The notes: generated from the letters alone by a model not told the origin. Positions 50,868 through 59,036 are shown, counted from the stretch's first letter. The stretch: DNA of 64,000 nucleotides from Palsa-504 sp963818225 (GCA_963818225.1 CAWFRO010000011.1:62001-126000); one strand, 5' to 3'. A program made the numbers and translations.

Positions 50868-51838
50868 CCCGGTCTGCTCAGGCGTGACCAGCGGGGTCGT
50901 CCCCCGGGGTATAACACTGCTCGCTGCCGGTACATGGCGTCGGTGCTCCAGCGCCTGAAGCCCAGCGCCTCGTACAGCCTGATCGCGGGCACGTTGTCCT
51001 CATCGACGTAGAGCATGGCCTCAGCCAGGCCGCGCTCGCGCATGTGAAGCAGCCCGGCCAGGGTCAGGGCCCGGCCGAGTCCGGTGCCCTGCTCGCCGGG
51101 GTCCACGCCGACGACGTAGACCTCGCCGATGTCCTCGCCCTCATCCGCGGGGATCTTGGTCCAGTGAAAGCCCGTCATGGCGCCGTCCCGCTCCGCGATG
51201 AAGAAGCCCGCCGGGTCAAACCACGATTCCTGTTCGCGCAGCTCGAGATCGCGCGGCCGCCAGGCGCCCTGTTCCGGGTGCTGAGCGAAAGCACGGGCGT
51301 TGAGGCTCAGCCACTCCTGCTCGTCGCGGCCCGGGCGGAAGGTGCGCAGCGTGCTGCGGTCCGGGAAAGCAGGCTGGTCCAGCGGGTCGCGCAGCGACCG
51401 GCGCATCTGCCACAGCGCGCGGACACGCTCGAATCCGGCCGCCCGGGCCAGCGCGGCGGCCGCGGGCAGGTCCCCGTGCGCCCAGAGCTGGACGACGTGG
51501 CCGTCGGCCCGGGCGATCAGCTCGCGCACGAGGGCCAGGCCCAGGCCCTGCCGCCGGTACCGCGGGTGGATGACCAGCTCGCCGCTGACGTCCTCGTCCT
51601 GCTCCCCGGGCGGGTCCAGGTAAGCGTAGCCCGCGATCTCCTCGTCCAGGGTCAGCACCAGATCTACGCCCAGCCCGGGATCCGGGCCAGGGCCGGCTGC
51701 GTCGTAGCGCAGGTGCAGCAGCGCGTGCTCGGATAGCGGCGCCACCGAATCGGCGGCCGCCGCGGCCTCGGCCAGTTCGAGGACCCGGGAGACTTGGGCG
51801 GGGGTGAGCCTGCCGCCGGTGACCGACCGCTGGGTCAT
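50864..51838 (-). CDS. mshD: Mycothiol synthase (MshD)
   Basis: A 324-residue protein of two GNAT acetyltransferase domains: the first with SGELVIHPRYRRQGLGLALV, the second with VGVDPGEQGTGLGRALTLAG. The C-terminal ALGFRRWSTDAMYRQRAVLY is as in MshD. The enzyme acetylates the cysteine amine of Cys-GlcN-Ins to complete mycothiol, the actinobacterial thiol. Its presence supports actinobacterial origin. Start ATG at 51838. It lies 11 bases after the glnR stop codon, so the two are co-transcribed. Confidence 0.93.
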   Translation of the reverse strand: MTQRSVTGGRLTPAQVSRVLELAEAAAAADSVAPLSEHALLHLRYDAAGPGPDPGLGVDLVLTLDEEIAGYAYLDPPGEQDEDVSGELVIHPRYRRQGLGLALVRELIARADGHVVQLWAHGDLPAAAALARAAGFERVRALWQMRRSLRDPLDQPAFPDRSTLRTFRPGRDEQEWLSLNARAFAQHPEQGAWRPRDLELREQESWFDPAGFFIAERDGAMTGFHWTKIPADEGEDIGEVYVVGVDPGEQGTGLGRALTLAGLLHMRERGLAEAMLYVDEDNVPAIRLYEALGFRRWSTDAMYRQRAVLYPGGRPRWSRLSRPG

Positions 51839-51849
51839 GAGCTAACGGA

Positions 51850-52605
51850 TCACCGGGCCGAGGCTCCCGCGTGGGTGCCCAGGTCACGTGCGCTGCGGGC
51901 CCGCTCCTCGCCGGCGCGTTCGGCTCGTTCGGCCTTGACCGGCACGAACCGGTAGCCGACATTGCGCACGGTGCCGATCAGGGCCTCGTGCTCCGGGCCG
52001 AGCTTGGCCCGCAGCCGCCTGACATGCACGTCCACCGTGCGAGTGCCGCCGAAGTAGTCGTAGCCCCAGACCTCTTGGAGCAGCTGGGCGCGGGTGAAGA
52101 CCCGGCCCGGGTGCTGGGCGAGGAATTTGAGCAGCTCGAATTCCTTGAAGGTCAGGTCGAGGACCCGGTTGCGGAGCCGGGCCGCATAGGTGGCCTCATC
52201 GATGGCCAGCTCACCCGAGCGGATCTCATCCGGGGCTTCGGCCACGGCGGCGACGGCCCGCCGTCCGATGGCGAGCCGGACCCTCGCCTCCACCTCCGCG
52301 GGTCCGGCCGTGTGCAAGATCACGTCATCGGCGCCCCACTCCGCGTTGACCGCAGCCAGGCCGCCCTCGGTCACGATCGCGAACAGCGGGCAGTCCAGTC
52401 CCGTGGTCTGCAGCAGCCTGCAGATACTCTTCGCGTGGGCCAGGTCGCGCCGCGCGTCCACCAGCACCGCGTCCGCAGGCGGGGCCTCGACCAGCGCGGA
52501 CGCATCGGCGGGCAGCACGCGGACCGGGTGCAGCAGGAGCCCGAGCGCAGGCAGGACCTCGGCCGACGGCTCCAGGGCACCGGTAATCAGCAGCAGGTCG
52601 CTCAC
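51850..52605 (-). CDS. glnR: GlnR-type OmpR-family nitrogen regulator
   Basis: A 251-residue winged-helix response-regulator-like protein. The N-terminal receiver-like domain starts LLLITGALEPSAEVLPALGL (with ADAVLVDARRDLAHAKSICR). The C-terminal DNA-binding domain has VLDLTFKEFELLKFLAQHPG, VFTRAQLLQEVWGYDYFGGT, RTVDVHVRRLRAKLGPEHEA and VRNVGYRFVP, very like actinobacterial GlnR. GlnR acts without a partner histidine kinase and controls nitrogen assimilation genes. Start ATG at 52605. It precedes mshD on the same strand; the MoaD gene is divergent 102 bases away. The C-terminus has an extra Arg/Ala/Glu-rich tail of about 25 residues. Confidence 0.9.
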   Translation of the reverse strand: MSDLLLITGALEPSAEVLPALGLLLHPVRVLPADASALVEAPPADAVLVDARRDLAHAKSICRLLQTTGLDCPLFAIVTEGGLAAVNAEWGADDVILHTAGPAEVEARVRLAIGRRAVAAVAEAPDEIRSGELAIDEATYAARLRNRVLDLTFKEFELLKFLAQHPGRVFTRAQLLQEVWGYDYFGGTRTVDVHVRRLRAKLGPEHEALIGTVRNVGYRFVPVKAERAERAGEERARSARDLGTHAGASAR

Positions 52606-52707
52606 TCGATGGCACCTCCACTAGCTGGTGCTGGTGCACCCTTATATAAACAGACAAGGACCCGGAGGCCACGACGCCCGGATCCCGATACTAGAAGGAT
52701 AACTTAT

Positions 52708-52968
52708 ATGGCCAAAGTGACGATCCAGTACTGGGCCGCGGCCAAGGAGGCGGCCGGCGTGGCCACCGAGTCGGTGGAGGCCGGGACGCTGGCCGAGGCG
52801 CTGGATGTGATCTTGGCGCGCCGCGACGACGACGAGCGGCTGCGCTCGGTCCTGGCGATATCGTCCTTCCTGGTGGACGGGACGCCCGCGGGCCGCCGCG
52901 TGCCTTCCGACCTGGTCCTTCCGGATTCTGCCCGCATCGAGGTCCTACCCCCGTTCGCCGGCGGCTAG
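52708..52968 (+). CDS. MoaD/ThiS family sulfur carrier protein
   Basis: An 86-residue ubiquitin-fold protein: AKVTIQYWAAAKEAAGVATE, SVEAGTLAEALDVILARRDD, VLAISSFLVDGTPAGRRVPS, ending in EVLPPFAGG. The C-terminal Gly-Gly is the thiocarboxylate site used in molybdopterin or thiamine synthesis. The ATG at 52708 follows AGAAGGATAACTTAT. Its position divergent from glnR is as in related actinomycetes. Its specific pathway cannot be set from sequence alone. Confidence 0.88.
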   Translation: MAKVTIQYWAAAKEAAGVATESVEAGTLAEALDVILARRDDDERLRSVLAISSFLVDGTPAGRRVPSDLVLPDSARIEVLPPFAGG

Positions 52969-53055
52969 CTCTGCCCACGGGGCCGAGGGTGTCTGGGGGG
53001 CGTCCCCCGGAGACAACACCGCCAAATCTGCCCTTTTTGCCGCACACTGGGTGAA

Positions 53056-53079
53056 TGACACCATACAGTGTCGGTGTCA
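53056..53079. promoter_or_regulatory. Inverted repeat upstream of the sigma factor gene
   Basis: TGACACC (53056-53062) and GGTGTCA (53073-53079) are perfect inverted arms with a 10-base gap. ACACTG/CAGTGT arms are nested around them. The repeat lies about 35 bases before the sigma factor start and could be an operator or a leader hairpin. Confidence 0.5.
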
Positions 53080-53112
53080 ATACGTTCTGAAGTCGTTCTC
53101 CGATGGGCGAGC

Positions 53113-53766
53113 ATGAGCCAGCACCTACCGCCGAGCCGGCCGGGCCCCGAGATCCCCGGCCAGGCGCCTGGGGGCGACAACTTTTCTGGCGACCTGAACC
53201 GTCCGCCGGCGCCGCCCGTTGTCCATGATGTGCCAAACGCGGAAACCGCGCCCCGCTCAGGGCGGGTGGCTGACGAAGCCTTTGTCCGGGCACTGTACGC
53301 CGAACACGGCGGTGCCCTGCTTCGCTACGCCCTCCACCTCACGGGCGGTGACAGGCAGCGTGCGGAGGATCTGGTGCAGGAAACGATCGTGCGGGCATGG
53401 CGCCATCCTGAGGCGCTGACCGGCCGGCCGGCCAGGCCCTGGCTGTTCGCCGTCGCGCGCAACCTCGCGGTCGATTCCTACCGGGCCCGACAGGCCCGGC
53501 CGCCGGAGACCGGGCAGGCGGCCCTGGAGCTGCTGCCCGCCGACGACGACGCCGACCGGACCCTTGAATCCTGGGCCGTTGCCGACGCCCTGGCCTCGCT
53601 GCGGCCGGACCACCGGCGCGTGATCGTGGAGACCTACTACCGCGGCTGCTCGGTGGCCGAGGCCGCAGCCACGCTGGGCATACCGGCAGGTACCGTGAAG
53701 TCGCGTACGTTTTACGCGCTGAAGGCACTCAAACTGGCGCTGCAGGAACGAGGGCTGGCGCCGTGA
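53113..53766 (+). CDS. ECF-type RNA polymerase sigma factor
   Basis: A 217-residue sigma-70 family protein of the ECF group: region 2 (FVRALYAEHGGALLRYALHL, RAEDLVQETIVRAWRHPEAL, RPWLFAVARNLAVDSYRARQ) and region 4 (LRPDHRRVIVETYYRGCSVA, EAAATLGIPAGTVKSRTFYA, LKALKLAL). A Pro/Gly-rich N-terminal extension of about 50 residues precedes region 2. The ATG at 53113 is preferred; GTG at 53068 is in frame. Its stop overlaps the anti-sigma start (GTGA, four bases). It belongs to the SigK/SigL-like branch with a cognate zinc anti-sigma factor. Confidence 0.92.
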   Translation: MSQHLPPSRPGPEIPGQAPGGDNFSGDLNRPPAPPVVHDVPNAETAPRSGRVADEAFVRALYAEHGGALLRYALHLTGGDRQRAEDLVQETIVRAWRHPEALTGRPARPWLFAVARNLAVDSYRARQARPPETGQAALELLPADDDADRTLESWAVADALASLRPDHRRVIVETYYRGCSVAEAAATLGIPAGTVKSRTFYALKALKLALQERGLAP

Positions 53767-54479
53767 CACAGACATGGAGCTGCACCGAGGCCAGGCTGTC
53801 GCTCGGCGTATACGTGCTCGGTGCCATCGACCCCGCCGAGCGCGCGCTGGTCGAGGCTCACCTGGCCACCTGCCGGGACTGCCGGGACGAGCTCGCGGGC
53901 CTGGCCGGCCTGCCGGCCCTCCTGGCCCGGGTCAACCCGGACGAGATCAGCCGCATCCGCGCCGACGACGCCGTCCCGCCGGCCGCCAGCGAGGAGCCGC
54001 CGGAGGAGCTGCTCGGCACCGTGCTGAGCCTGGCTGAGGCCAGGAAGCGGCGGAACCGGTGGCGCTACGCATCAGCCGCCGCGGCCGTGGTCGTGATCGC
54101 CGCAGGCCTGTTCGGCGGGCTGAAAGCCGCCACGTCCACGACCACCACGCGGACGCTGGTCGTTTCGGCCGGGTCGGGCAGCTGGGACACCGTGTCGGGG
54201 ACGAGCCACGCCACCGGGGTGAGCGCCACCGTCGCCTACTCCGACGAGCTGTGGGGCAGCTCATTCCAGGTCCTGGTCGATCACATTCCGCCGGGGACCA
54301 CGTGCGAGCTGTGGGTGGTCCATGATGACGGGACCCGGACCCAGGTGGCGGCCTGGACGACGTCCCGGGACGAAGGCAAGGCCTGGTACAGCGGCTCCAT
54401 GGCCGCCACCGCCGGGTCGATCGACAAGTTCCAGATCACCGCGGGGAACCAGGTGCTGCTGGAAGTCACGCCGACCTGA
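53763..54479 (+). CDS. Membrane anti-sigma factor with zinc-finger and RskA-like C-terminal domain
   Basis: A 238-residue protein: an N-terminal zinc anti-sigma domain (HLATCRDCRDELAGLAGL, with His about 33, Cys 37 and Cys 40), then a membrane helix (YASAAAAVVVIAAGLFGGL, about 100-118). An extracytoplasmic beta domain of the RskA type follows (YSDELWGSSFQVLVDHIPPG, TCELWVVHDDGTRTQVAAWT). It holds the co-encoded sigma factor inactive until a signal triggers its release, typically by proteolysis. Translational coupling to the sigma gene (53763-53766 overlap) supports the pair. The signal is unknown. Confidence 0.9.
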   Translation: MTQTWSCTEARLSLGVYVLGAIDPAERALVEAHLATCRDCRDELAGLAGLPALLARVNPDEISRIRADDAVPPAASEEPPEELLGTVLSLAEARKRRNRWRYASAAAAVVVIAAGLFGGLKAATSTTTTRTLVVSAGSGSWDTVSGTSHATGVSATVAYSDELWGSSFQVLVDHIPPGTTCELWVVHDDGTRTQVAAWTTSRDEGKAWYSGSMAATAGSIDKFQITAGNQVLLEVTPT

Positions 54480-54531
54480 GCCTTCGACCGGCCGCGGGAA
54501 TGGATGGCGCCGCGCCCGTGCTGTCTAGGGC

Positions 54532-55056
54532 GTGACTGGAGGGGTAATCGCACTGTGCGCCGCCTTGGCCGTGGCCACGGTGCTGGGCCTGGTCTGGCGA
54601 CGCCGGGCCGGGCGGTTCAGGCCTGGGCCGGCGACGGCCAGCGGAAAGACCGCCAGCACGCAGGACGGCGTTCTGACCGAGGCTGACCTCGGCAGCGGGC
54701 TGGGCGAGCGCGCCACGCTGGTGCAGTTCTCGACTGCCTTTTGCGCCCCGTGCCGTCCGACGCGGCAGATGCTGACCCAGGTGGCCGGGATGGTGGATGG
54801 CGTAACGCACGTGGAAATCGACGCCGCTGCGCGGCTGGACCTGGTCCGGCGGCTGCGGATCAATGCCACCCCCACCGTCCTGGTGCTGGGTCCGGACGGC
54901 GCCATCGTCAGGCGCGCCGTCGGCCTGCCGCGCAAGGCCGACGTGATCGCCGCGCTGGGATCGGCGGTGACTTCGGCCACTCCGGCCGGCCATAGCGGGA
55001 TAGGAGCGGGTCAGGGAATGACAGCCGGACCTGGCCCGAATAGCATCGGTTCGTGA
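54532..55056 (+). CDS. Membrane-anchored thioredoxin-like protein
   Basis: A 174-residue protein with an N-terminal membrane helix (GGVIALCAALAVATVLGLVW) and a thioredoxin domain (TLVQFSTAFCAPCRPTRQML, with Cys-Ala-Pro-Cys; VTHVEIDAAARLDLVRRLRI; NATPTVLVLGPDGAIVRRAV). The cis-Pro region (NATPTVLV) is conserved. The redox site likely faces the outside or the membrane. GTG start at 54532. Its stop overlaps the ATG of a leader-peptide-like ORF. In relatives a thioredoxin gene also sits upstream of DUF4395 and the sulfurtransferase. Confidence 0.88.
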   Translation: MTGGVIALCAALAVATVLGLVWRRRAGRFRPGPATASGKTASTQDGVLTEADLGSGLGERATLVQFSTAFCAPCRPTRQMLTQVAGMVDGVTHVEIDAAARLDLVRRLRINATPTVLVLGPDGAIVRRAVGLPRKADVIAALGSAVTSATPAGHSGIGAGQGMTAGPGPNSIGS

Positions 55057-55145
55057 TGTCCCAGGCGGCCAAGATGCTGACCAAGCGGCGGGCCGTCGAC
55101 TTCTGCCGCGTTGCCACTGCCATCTGTCCGAATCCAGCCGCCTGA
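55056..55145 (+). CDS. Probable leader peptide of the sulfur operon
   Basis: A 29-codon ORF (ATG at 55056 overlapping the thioredoxin stop) encodes MSQAAKMLTKRRAVDFCRVA followed by TAICPNPAA. The RR-x-VDxxRVATAxC pattern is that of the short actinobacterial leader peptides placed ahead of sulfur-metabolism genes; the Cys codons (two TGC/TGT) could sense cysteine supply by attenuation. It is followed 97 bases later by DUF4395 and the sulfurtransferase. The start has no strong ribosome binding site. This is too short for gene finders. Confidence 0.6.
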   Translation: MSQAAKMLTKRRAVDFCRVATAICPNPAA

Positions 55146-55242
55146 CCCCGGACCTCGCGGCCCCGCGCCGGCGGTTCCGGCGCGCGCGGGCATCCCCGGG
55201 CAGGCGAAGACGGCAGCTATCCCAGCGGCGAGGAGCATGACC

Positions 55243-55665
55243 ATGGACATCGACCCGCGCGGTCCCAGATTCGGCGCGGTGATCACCACCGTCGTCTTGG
55301 CGGCGGTCCTGATCACCGGCAGCGTCTGGCTGCTCGGCGCCCAGCTGCTAGTGTTCGCCATCGGCGCCTTGGCCGGGCTGCGGTACGCGCCATACGGCAT
55401 CGTGTACCGCCGGCTCGTCCGGCCGCGGCTCGGGCCGCCCGCCCGGACCGAGCCGGAAGCACCGCCGCGGTTCTCGCAGGGGGTGGGCATGGTCTTCGCG
55501 GCCGGCGGCGTCGCCGGCTACGCGCTGGGCGCCACCGCGGTGGGCATCGCCTTGACCGCCCTCGCGCTGGTCGCGGCGTTCCTCAACGCGGCTTTCGATT
55601 TCTGCCTGGGCTGCCAGGTGTACCTGTTCATTCAGCGGAACCTAAGGGTCCGGCCGTCCGCCTAG
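55243..55665 (+). CDS. DUF4395 family membrane protein
   Basis: A 140-residue membrane protein: DIDPRGPRFGAVITTVVLAA, VLITGSVWLLGAQLLVFAIG, GYALGATAVGIALTALALVA, NAAFDFCLGCQVYLFIQRN. Four helices and a C-terminal Cys-x-x-Cys motif (FCLGC) are typical of DUF4395. This family is linked to sulfur or thiol metabolism. ATG at 55243 is chosen because GAGGAG is then seven bases away; ATG at 55237 would leave only one base. It is followed 29 bases later by the sulfurtransferase gene. Confidence 0.88.
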   Translation: MDIDPRGPRFGAVITTVVLAAVLITGSVWLLGAQLLVFAIGALAGLRYAPYGIVYRRLVRPRLGPPARTEPEAPPRFSQGVGMVFAAGGVAGYALGATAVGIALTALALVAAFLNAAFDFCLGCQVYLFIQRNLRVRPSA

Positions 55666-55694
55666 GGATGTGCCGGAGAAGGAGGAGTTTCCAC

Positions 55695-56537
55695 ATGAGT
55701 CGTTCGGACGTCCTCGTGGACGCCGACTGGGCCGAGGCCCATATCGGCGATCCCAATGTCGTGATCGTAGAGGTCGACGAAGATACCAGCGCGTATGACG
55801 CGGGCCACATCCCGGGCGCCATCAAGATCGACTGGAAGAAGGACCTGCAGGACCCGGTCCGCCGGGACTTCGTGGACAAGACGGGCTTCGAGGCGCTGCT
55901 GTCCGAGCGCGGCATCTCCAATGACGACACGGTGCTGCTCTACGGCGGCAACAACAACTGGTTCGCGGCGTATGCGTACTGGTACTTCAGGCTGTACGGG
56001 CACGACAAGGTCCTGCTGCTGGACGGCGGCCGGAAGAAGTGGGAACTGGATTCCCGTGAGCTGAGCAAGGACGTGCCCGAGCGGCCCCGCACCACCTATA
56101 CGGCCCGGGAGCAGGACTCCTCGCTGCGCGCGCTGCGGGATGAGGTGATCGACGCGATCGGCAAGCGCAACCTGGTCGACGTCCGTTCCCCGGACGAATT
56201 CGCCGGCCGGCTCCTCGCCCCGGCGCACCTCCCGCAGGAGGCGGCTCAGCGGGCCGGTCACATTCCCACCGCGCGTAACGTGCCCTGGTCCAAGGCGGCC
56301 AACGAGGACGGCACGTTCCGGGCCGACGACGAGCTCCAGTCGCTGTACCAGGGTGAGGCCGGGCTGGACTTCGGCAAGGACACCATCGCCTACTGCCGCA
56401 TCGGCGAGCGCTCGGCGCACACCTGGTTCGTGCTGCACGAACTGCTCGGCCTGCCCAACGTCAAGAACTACGACGGCTCGTGGACCGAGTACGGCTCGCT
56501 GGTCGGGGTGCCGATCGAGCTGGGTGAGGCCCGATGA
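55695..56537 (+). CDS. Thiosulfate sulfurtransferase (rhodanese)
   Basis: A 280-residue tandem-rhodanese protein: N-terminal inactive domain (VIVEVDEDTSAYDAGHIPGA, ERGISNDDTVLLYGG) and C-terminal active domain (NLVDVRSPDEFAGRLLAPAH, then IAYCRIGERSAHTWFVLHEL with the catalytic Cys at about 234). It moves sulfur from thiosulfate to an acceptor thiol. Start ATG at 55695 after GGAGGAG. It overlaps the next gene by four bases. Very close to the CysA/SseA-type enzymes of actinobacteria. Confidence 0.93.
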   Translation: MSRSDVLVDADWAEAHIGDPNVVIVEVDEDTSAYDAGHIPGAIKIDWKKDLQDPVRRDFVDKTGFEALLSERGISNDDTVLLYGGNNNWFAAYAYWYFRLYGHDKVLLLDGGRKKWELDSRELSKDVPERPRTTYTAREQDSSLRALRDEVIDAIGKRNLVDVRSPDEFAGRLLAPAHLPQEAAQRAGHIPTARNVPWSKAANEDGTFRADDELQSLYQGEAGLDFGKDTIAYCRIGERSAHTWFVLHELLGLPNVKNYDGSWTEYGSLVGVPIELGEAR

Positions 56538-56839
56538 CCGCTGACGGCTGCGGCGCCCCCGCCGGGGGTGTCGCCGCGGACGCTGCGGTAGGCAGCCAGG
56601 CGGTGGTGGAGGGCCGGGTCACCCGCGAGGGCGCCGCGGTCTCTACCGGTTACGCGCGGCTGCTGGGCACCGGTGAGGAGTTCGTGGCCGAGGTGCCGCT
56701 GGGGACAGACGGCGGCTTCCGGTTCTTCGCCGCGCCCGGCTCGTGGACACTGCGCGTCCTGGCCCCCGGCGGCCTGCGCGCCGAGCGTTCGGTCCAGGCG
56801 GACTACGGTCACGTGACGACCGTCGACGTCGCCATCTGA
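56534..56839 (+). CDS. DUF1416 family protein
   Basis: A 101-residue single-domain beta-sandwich protein: AVVEGRVTREGAAVSTGYAR, LLGTGEEFVAEVPLGTDGGF, RFFAAPGSWTLRVLAPGGLR, AERSVQADYGHVTTVDVAI. DUF1416 sits directly after the sulfurtransferase in actinobacteria, with coupled translation (ATGA overlap at 56534). It lacks a signal peptide. A transthyretin-like fold is likely; its role in sulfur metabolism is unknown. Confidence 0.9.
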   Translation: MTADGCGAPAGGVAADAAVGSQAVVEGRVTREGAAVSTGYARLLGTGEEFVAEVPLGTDGGFRFFAAPGSWTLRVLAPGGLRAERSVQADYGHVTTVDVAI

Positions 56840-56851
56840 ACCGCGGCCAGC

Positions 56852-56898
56852 CCGGCCGGGGGACGGCAGTGTTGAATTCACTGGCGTCCCCCGGCCGG
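56852..56898 (+). terminator. Very strong hairpin terminator
   Basis: CCGGCCGGGGGACG (56852-56865) pairs perfectly with CGTCCCCCGGCCGG (56885-56898). An inner CAGTG/CACTG stem continues the hairpin after a single mismatch, with a TTGAATT loop. It ends the sulfur block before phoU. Confidence 0.9.
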
Positions 56899-56958
56899 CG
56901 GCATTTGTTCACCTGCCGGACATGAACGAGCCGCGAGCCTGCCCAGTAGGCTTTGGCC

Positions 56959-57618
56959 ATGGTCGAGCACCGGCAGGAATTTCAGCATGACCTGGAGGCC
57001 ATCGAGGCCAGGGTCATCGAGCTGTTCGCGATGGTCGCCGAGGACCTGCCTGAGGCGACCAACGCGCTGCTCAGCGGCAATAACGAGATCATGCAGAAGC
57101 TGCTCGAGCGGGACAAGGTCATCAGCGCCCTGTACCCGGAGACCGAGCAGCTGGCCAGCCGGGAGATCCTGCTGCAGGCCCCCGTCGCCGACGACCTGCG
57201 GTTCCTGTTGTCGGTGCTGCGCGTCCTGACCGAGTTCGAGCTGTCCCACGACCTCGTGCTCCAGATCGCCTCCCGGGCTAATCACTTCCTCAGCGACGAC
57301 CTGTCGCCGCGTACCCGGGGGATCGTCGAGCGGATGGGGAGCGTCGCGTCTGACATGTGGCGCCAGGCCGCGGACTGCTGGTACCAGCGGGACCGGTCAG
57401 CGGCGCTGGCGCTGGCCGAACGTGACGACGAGATGGATCAGCTCTACTCCAGCCTCATCGGCGAGCTGGCCTCGGGCCAGATGGCGCTGCCGGTGACAAT
57501 GGAGATGACGCTGGTGGCGCGCTTCTACGAACGTCTCGGCGACCACGCGGTCATCATCGCGCGCCGGGTCGTCTACCTGGCCGGATCCGCGGGAGCCGCC
57601 GGATCCGCTGCGGAGTAG
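56959..57618 (+). CDS. phoU: Phosphate-specific transport regulator PhoU
   Basis: A 219-residue all-helical protein with two PhoU repeats: EFQHDLEAIEARVIELFAMV, LYPETEQLASREILLQAPVA, DDLRFLLSVLRVLTEFELSH, and in the second half DDEMDQLYSSLIGELASGQM, EMTLVARFYERLGDHAVIIA. PhoU links the Pst transporter to the PhoR/PhoP two-component system. ATG at 56959; a TTG two codons upstream gives the longer frame. It is convergent with a universal stress protein gene and near the pst genes, as usual. Confidence 0.93.
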   Translation: MVEHRQEFQHDLEAIEARVIELFAMVAEDLPEATNALLSGNNEIMQKLLERDKVISALYPETEQLASREILLQAPVADDLRFLLSVLRVLTEFELSHDLVLQIASRANHFLSDDLSPRTRGIVERMGSVASDMWRQAADCWYQRDRSAALALAERDDEMDQLYSSLIGELASGQMALPVTMEMTLVARFYERLGDHAVIIARRVVYLAGSAGAAGSAAE

Positions 57619-57643
57619 CGGACCCGGTCTGACCGGTCCGGGC

Positions 57644-58120
57644 TTACCCCGTTTCGGCTCGCCCTGGTAAGGCCGGGCGGAGCCCGGGAACGATCACGAC
57701 GGGGCATTCTGCGTGGTGCGTGACTTGGCTGCTCACCGAGCCGAGCATGAGCTTGCCGAAGCCGCCGATGCCGCGGGACCCCAAGACGAGCAGGTCGGCG
57801 TCACGCGAGGCCCTGACGAGTTCTTCCGCCGGATTCCCGTTGGCCACGCGAACGGTCACCTCAGGCGCCGTCCCGCCGATCTCGCTCGCCACCTCGTCCA
57901 CGGTTTGCTGGAGCGCCTTCTGGGCCGCGAGGTCCTCGGCTTGGGTGTTCTCGGGGGAGGTGCGAAGGCCCCAGTAGATCGTCGTAGCCGGGCGAACCTG
58001 ATCCGGGCGGACTGTGATGACGGTCAGCGGTGCATGGCGCAGCACGGCCTCCTGCATGGCCCAGCGAAGGGAACGGCGCGAATGATCCGAGCCGTCCACG
58101 CCCACCACGATTCCGGGCAT
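57644..58120 (-). CDS. Universal stress protein (UspA family)
   Basis: A 158-residue single-domain Usp: IVVGVDGSDHSRRSLRWAMQ, HAPLTVITVRP, ADLLVLGSRGIGGFGKLMLG followed by SVSSQVTHHAECPVVIV. The G-2x-G-9x-G-S ATP-binding signature is present (GSRGIGGFGKLMLGS). ATG at 58120. It sits between phoU and the pst genes; the 37-base gap to pstB suggests one transcript. Likely ATP-binding; the role is unknown. Confidence 0.9.
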   Translation of the reverse strand: MPGIVVGVDGSDHSRRSLRWAMQEAVLRHAPLTVITVRPDQVRPATTIYWGLRTSPENTQAEDLAAQKALQQTVDEVASEIGGTAPEVTVRVANGNPAEELVRASRDADLLVLGSRGIGGFGKLMLGSVSSQVTHHAECPVVIVPGLRPALPGRAETG

Positions 58121-58157
58121 CTACGCTCCTGTGTACGGGCGGCGCCGATCGGCCGGC

Positions 58158-59036
58158 TCAGCCCATCCGGCCGGTGACGTAGGCCTGGGTACGGGGATCC
58201 TGCGGGTCCTCGAAGATCTGCTGGGTCTGGCCGTACTCGACGAGCACGCCCGTGCGGGTATCGCTCTCCTCGTTGCGGAGCACGGAGTAGAAGGCGGTGC
58301 GGTCGCTGACCCGCGTGGCCTGCTGCATGTTGTGCGTCACGATCACGATGGTGTACTGGGACTTGATCTCCTTCATCAGGTCCTCGATGGCGCCCGTCGC
58401 GATGGGGTCCAAGGCCGAGCAGGGCTCGTCCATCAGGACGACGTCCGGCTCGACGGCGAGCGTGCGGGCGATGCACAGCCGCTGGGCCTGCCCGCCGGAC
58501 AGGCCCAGGCCCGACTTGTTCAGCCGGTCCTTGACCTCGTCCCACAGCGCGGCCTCGCGCAGCGAGCGCTCGACGATCTCGTTCAGCTTGGCCTTATTGT
58601 GCTCGCCGTTGATGCGCGGCCCGTAGGCGACGTTGTCGTAGATCGACTTCGGGAACGGGTTCGGCTTCTGAAAGACCATGCCGATGCGCCGCCGTACGGC
58701 GATCGGGGAGACGCCGGGCCCGTACAGCGACTCCCCGCGGTAGTGGACTTCGCCCTCGACGCGAGCGCCCAGCACGAGGTCGTTCATGCGATTCAGCGTC
58801 CGCAGTACCGTCGTTTTGCCGCAGCCGGACGGGCCGATGAACGCCGTGATCTCGTGCTCGTAGATGGACAGGGAGACGTCCGTGACGGCCCGGAACGAGC
58901 CGTAGTAGCACGAGACGTTCTTCGCGTCGAAGACAGTCGCGCCCGGACGTCTCGAAGCAGCGCGCCGGCGTCGTCTGCGACGGTCGGCCTTGGGCAGTTG
59001 GACATTGGTGACGGTGTTCTGCTCTGACGGTTCCAT
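58158..59036 (-). CDS. pstB: Phosphate ABC transporter ATP-binding protein PstB
   Basis: A 292-residue ABC ATPase: Walker A FIGPSGCGKTTVLRT (about 67-81), Q-loop GMVFQKPNPFPKSIYDNVAY, signature GLSGGQAQRLCIARTLAVEP, Walker B DVVLMDEPCSALDPIATGAI, H-loop IVIVTHNMQQATRVSDR. A basic N-terminal extension (KADRRRRRRRAASRR) of about 30 residues is unusual. It powers high-affinity phosphate import. ATG at 59036. It is the last of the pst operon and is intact, unlike its three partners. Confidence 0.94.
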   Translation of the reverse strand: MEPSEQNTVTNVQLPKADRRRRRRRAASRRPGATVFDAKNVSCYYGSFRAVTDVSLSIYEHEITAFIGPSGCGKTTVLRTLNRMNDLVLGARVEGEVHYRGESLYGPGVSPIAVRRRIGMVFQKPNPFPKSIYDNVAYGPRINGEHNKAKLNEIVERSLREAALWDEVKDRLNKSGLGLSGGQAQRLCIARTLAVEPDVVLMDEPCSALDPIATGAIEDLMKEIKSQYTIVIVTHNMQQATRVSDRTAFYSVLRNEESDTRTGVLVEYGQTQQIFEDPQDPRTQAYVTGRMG

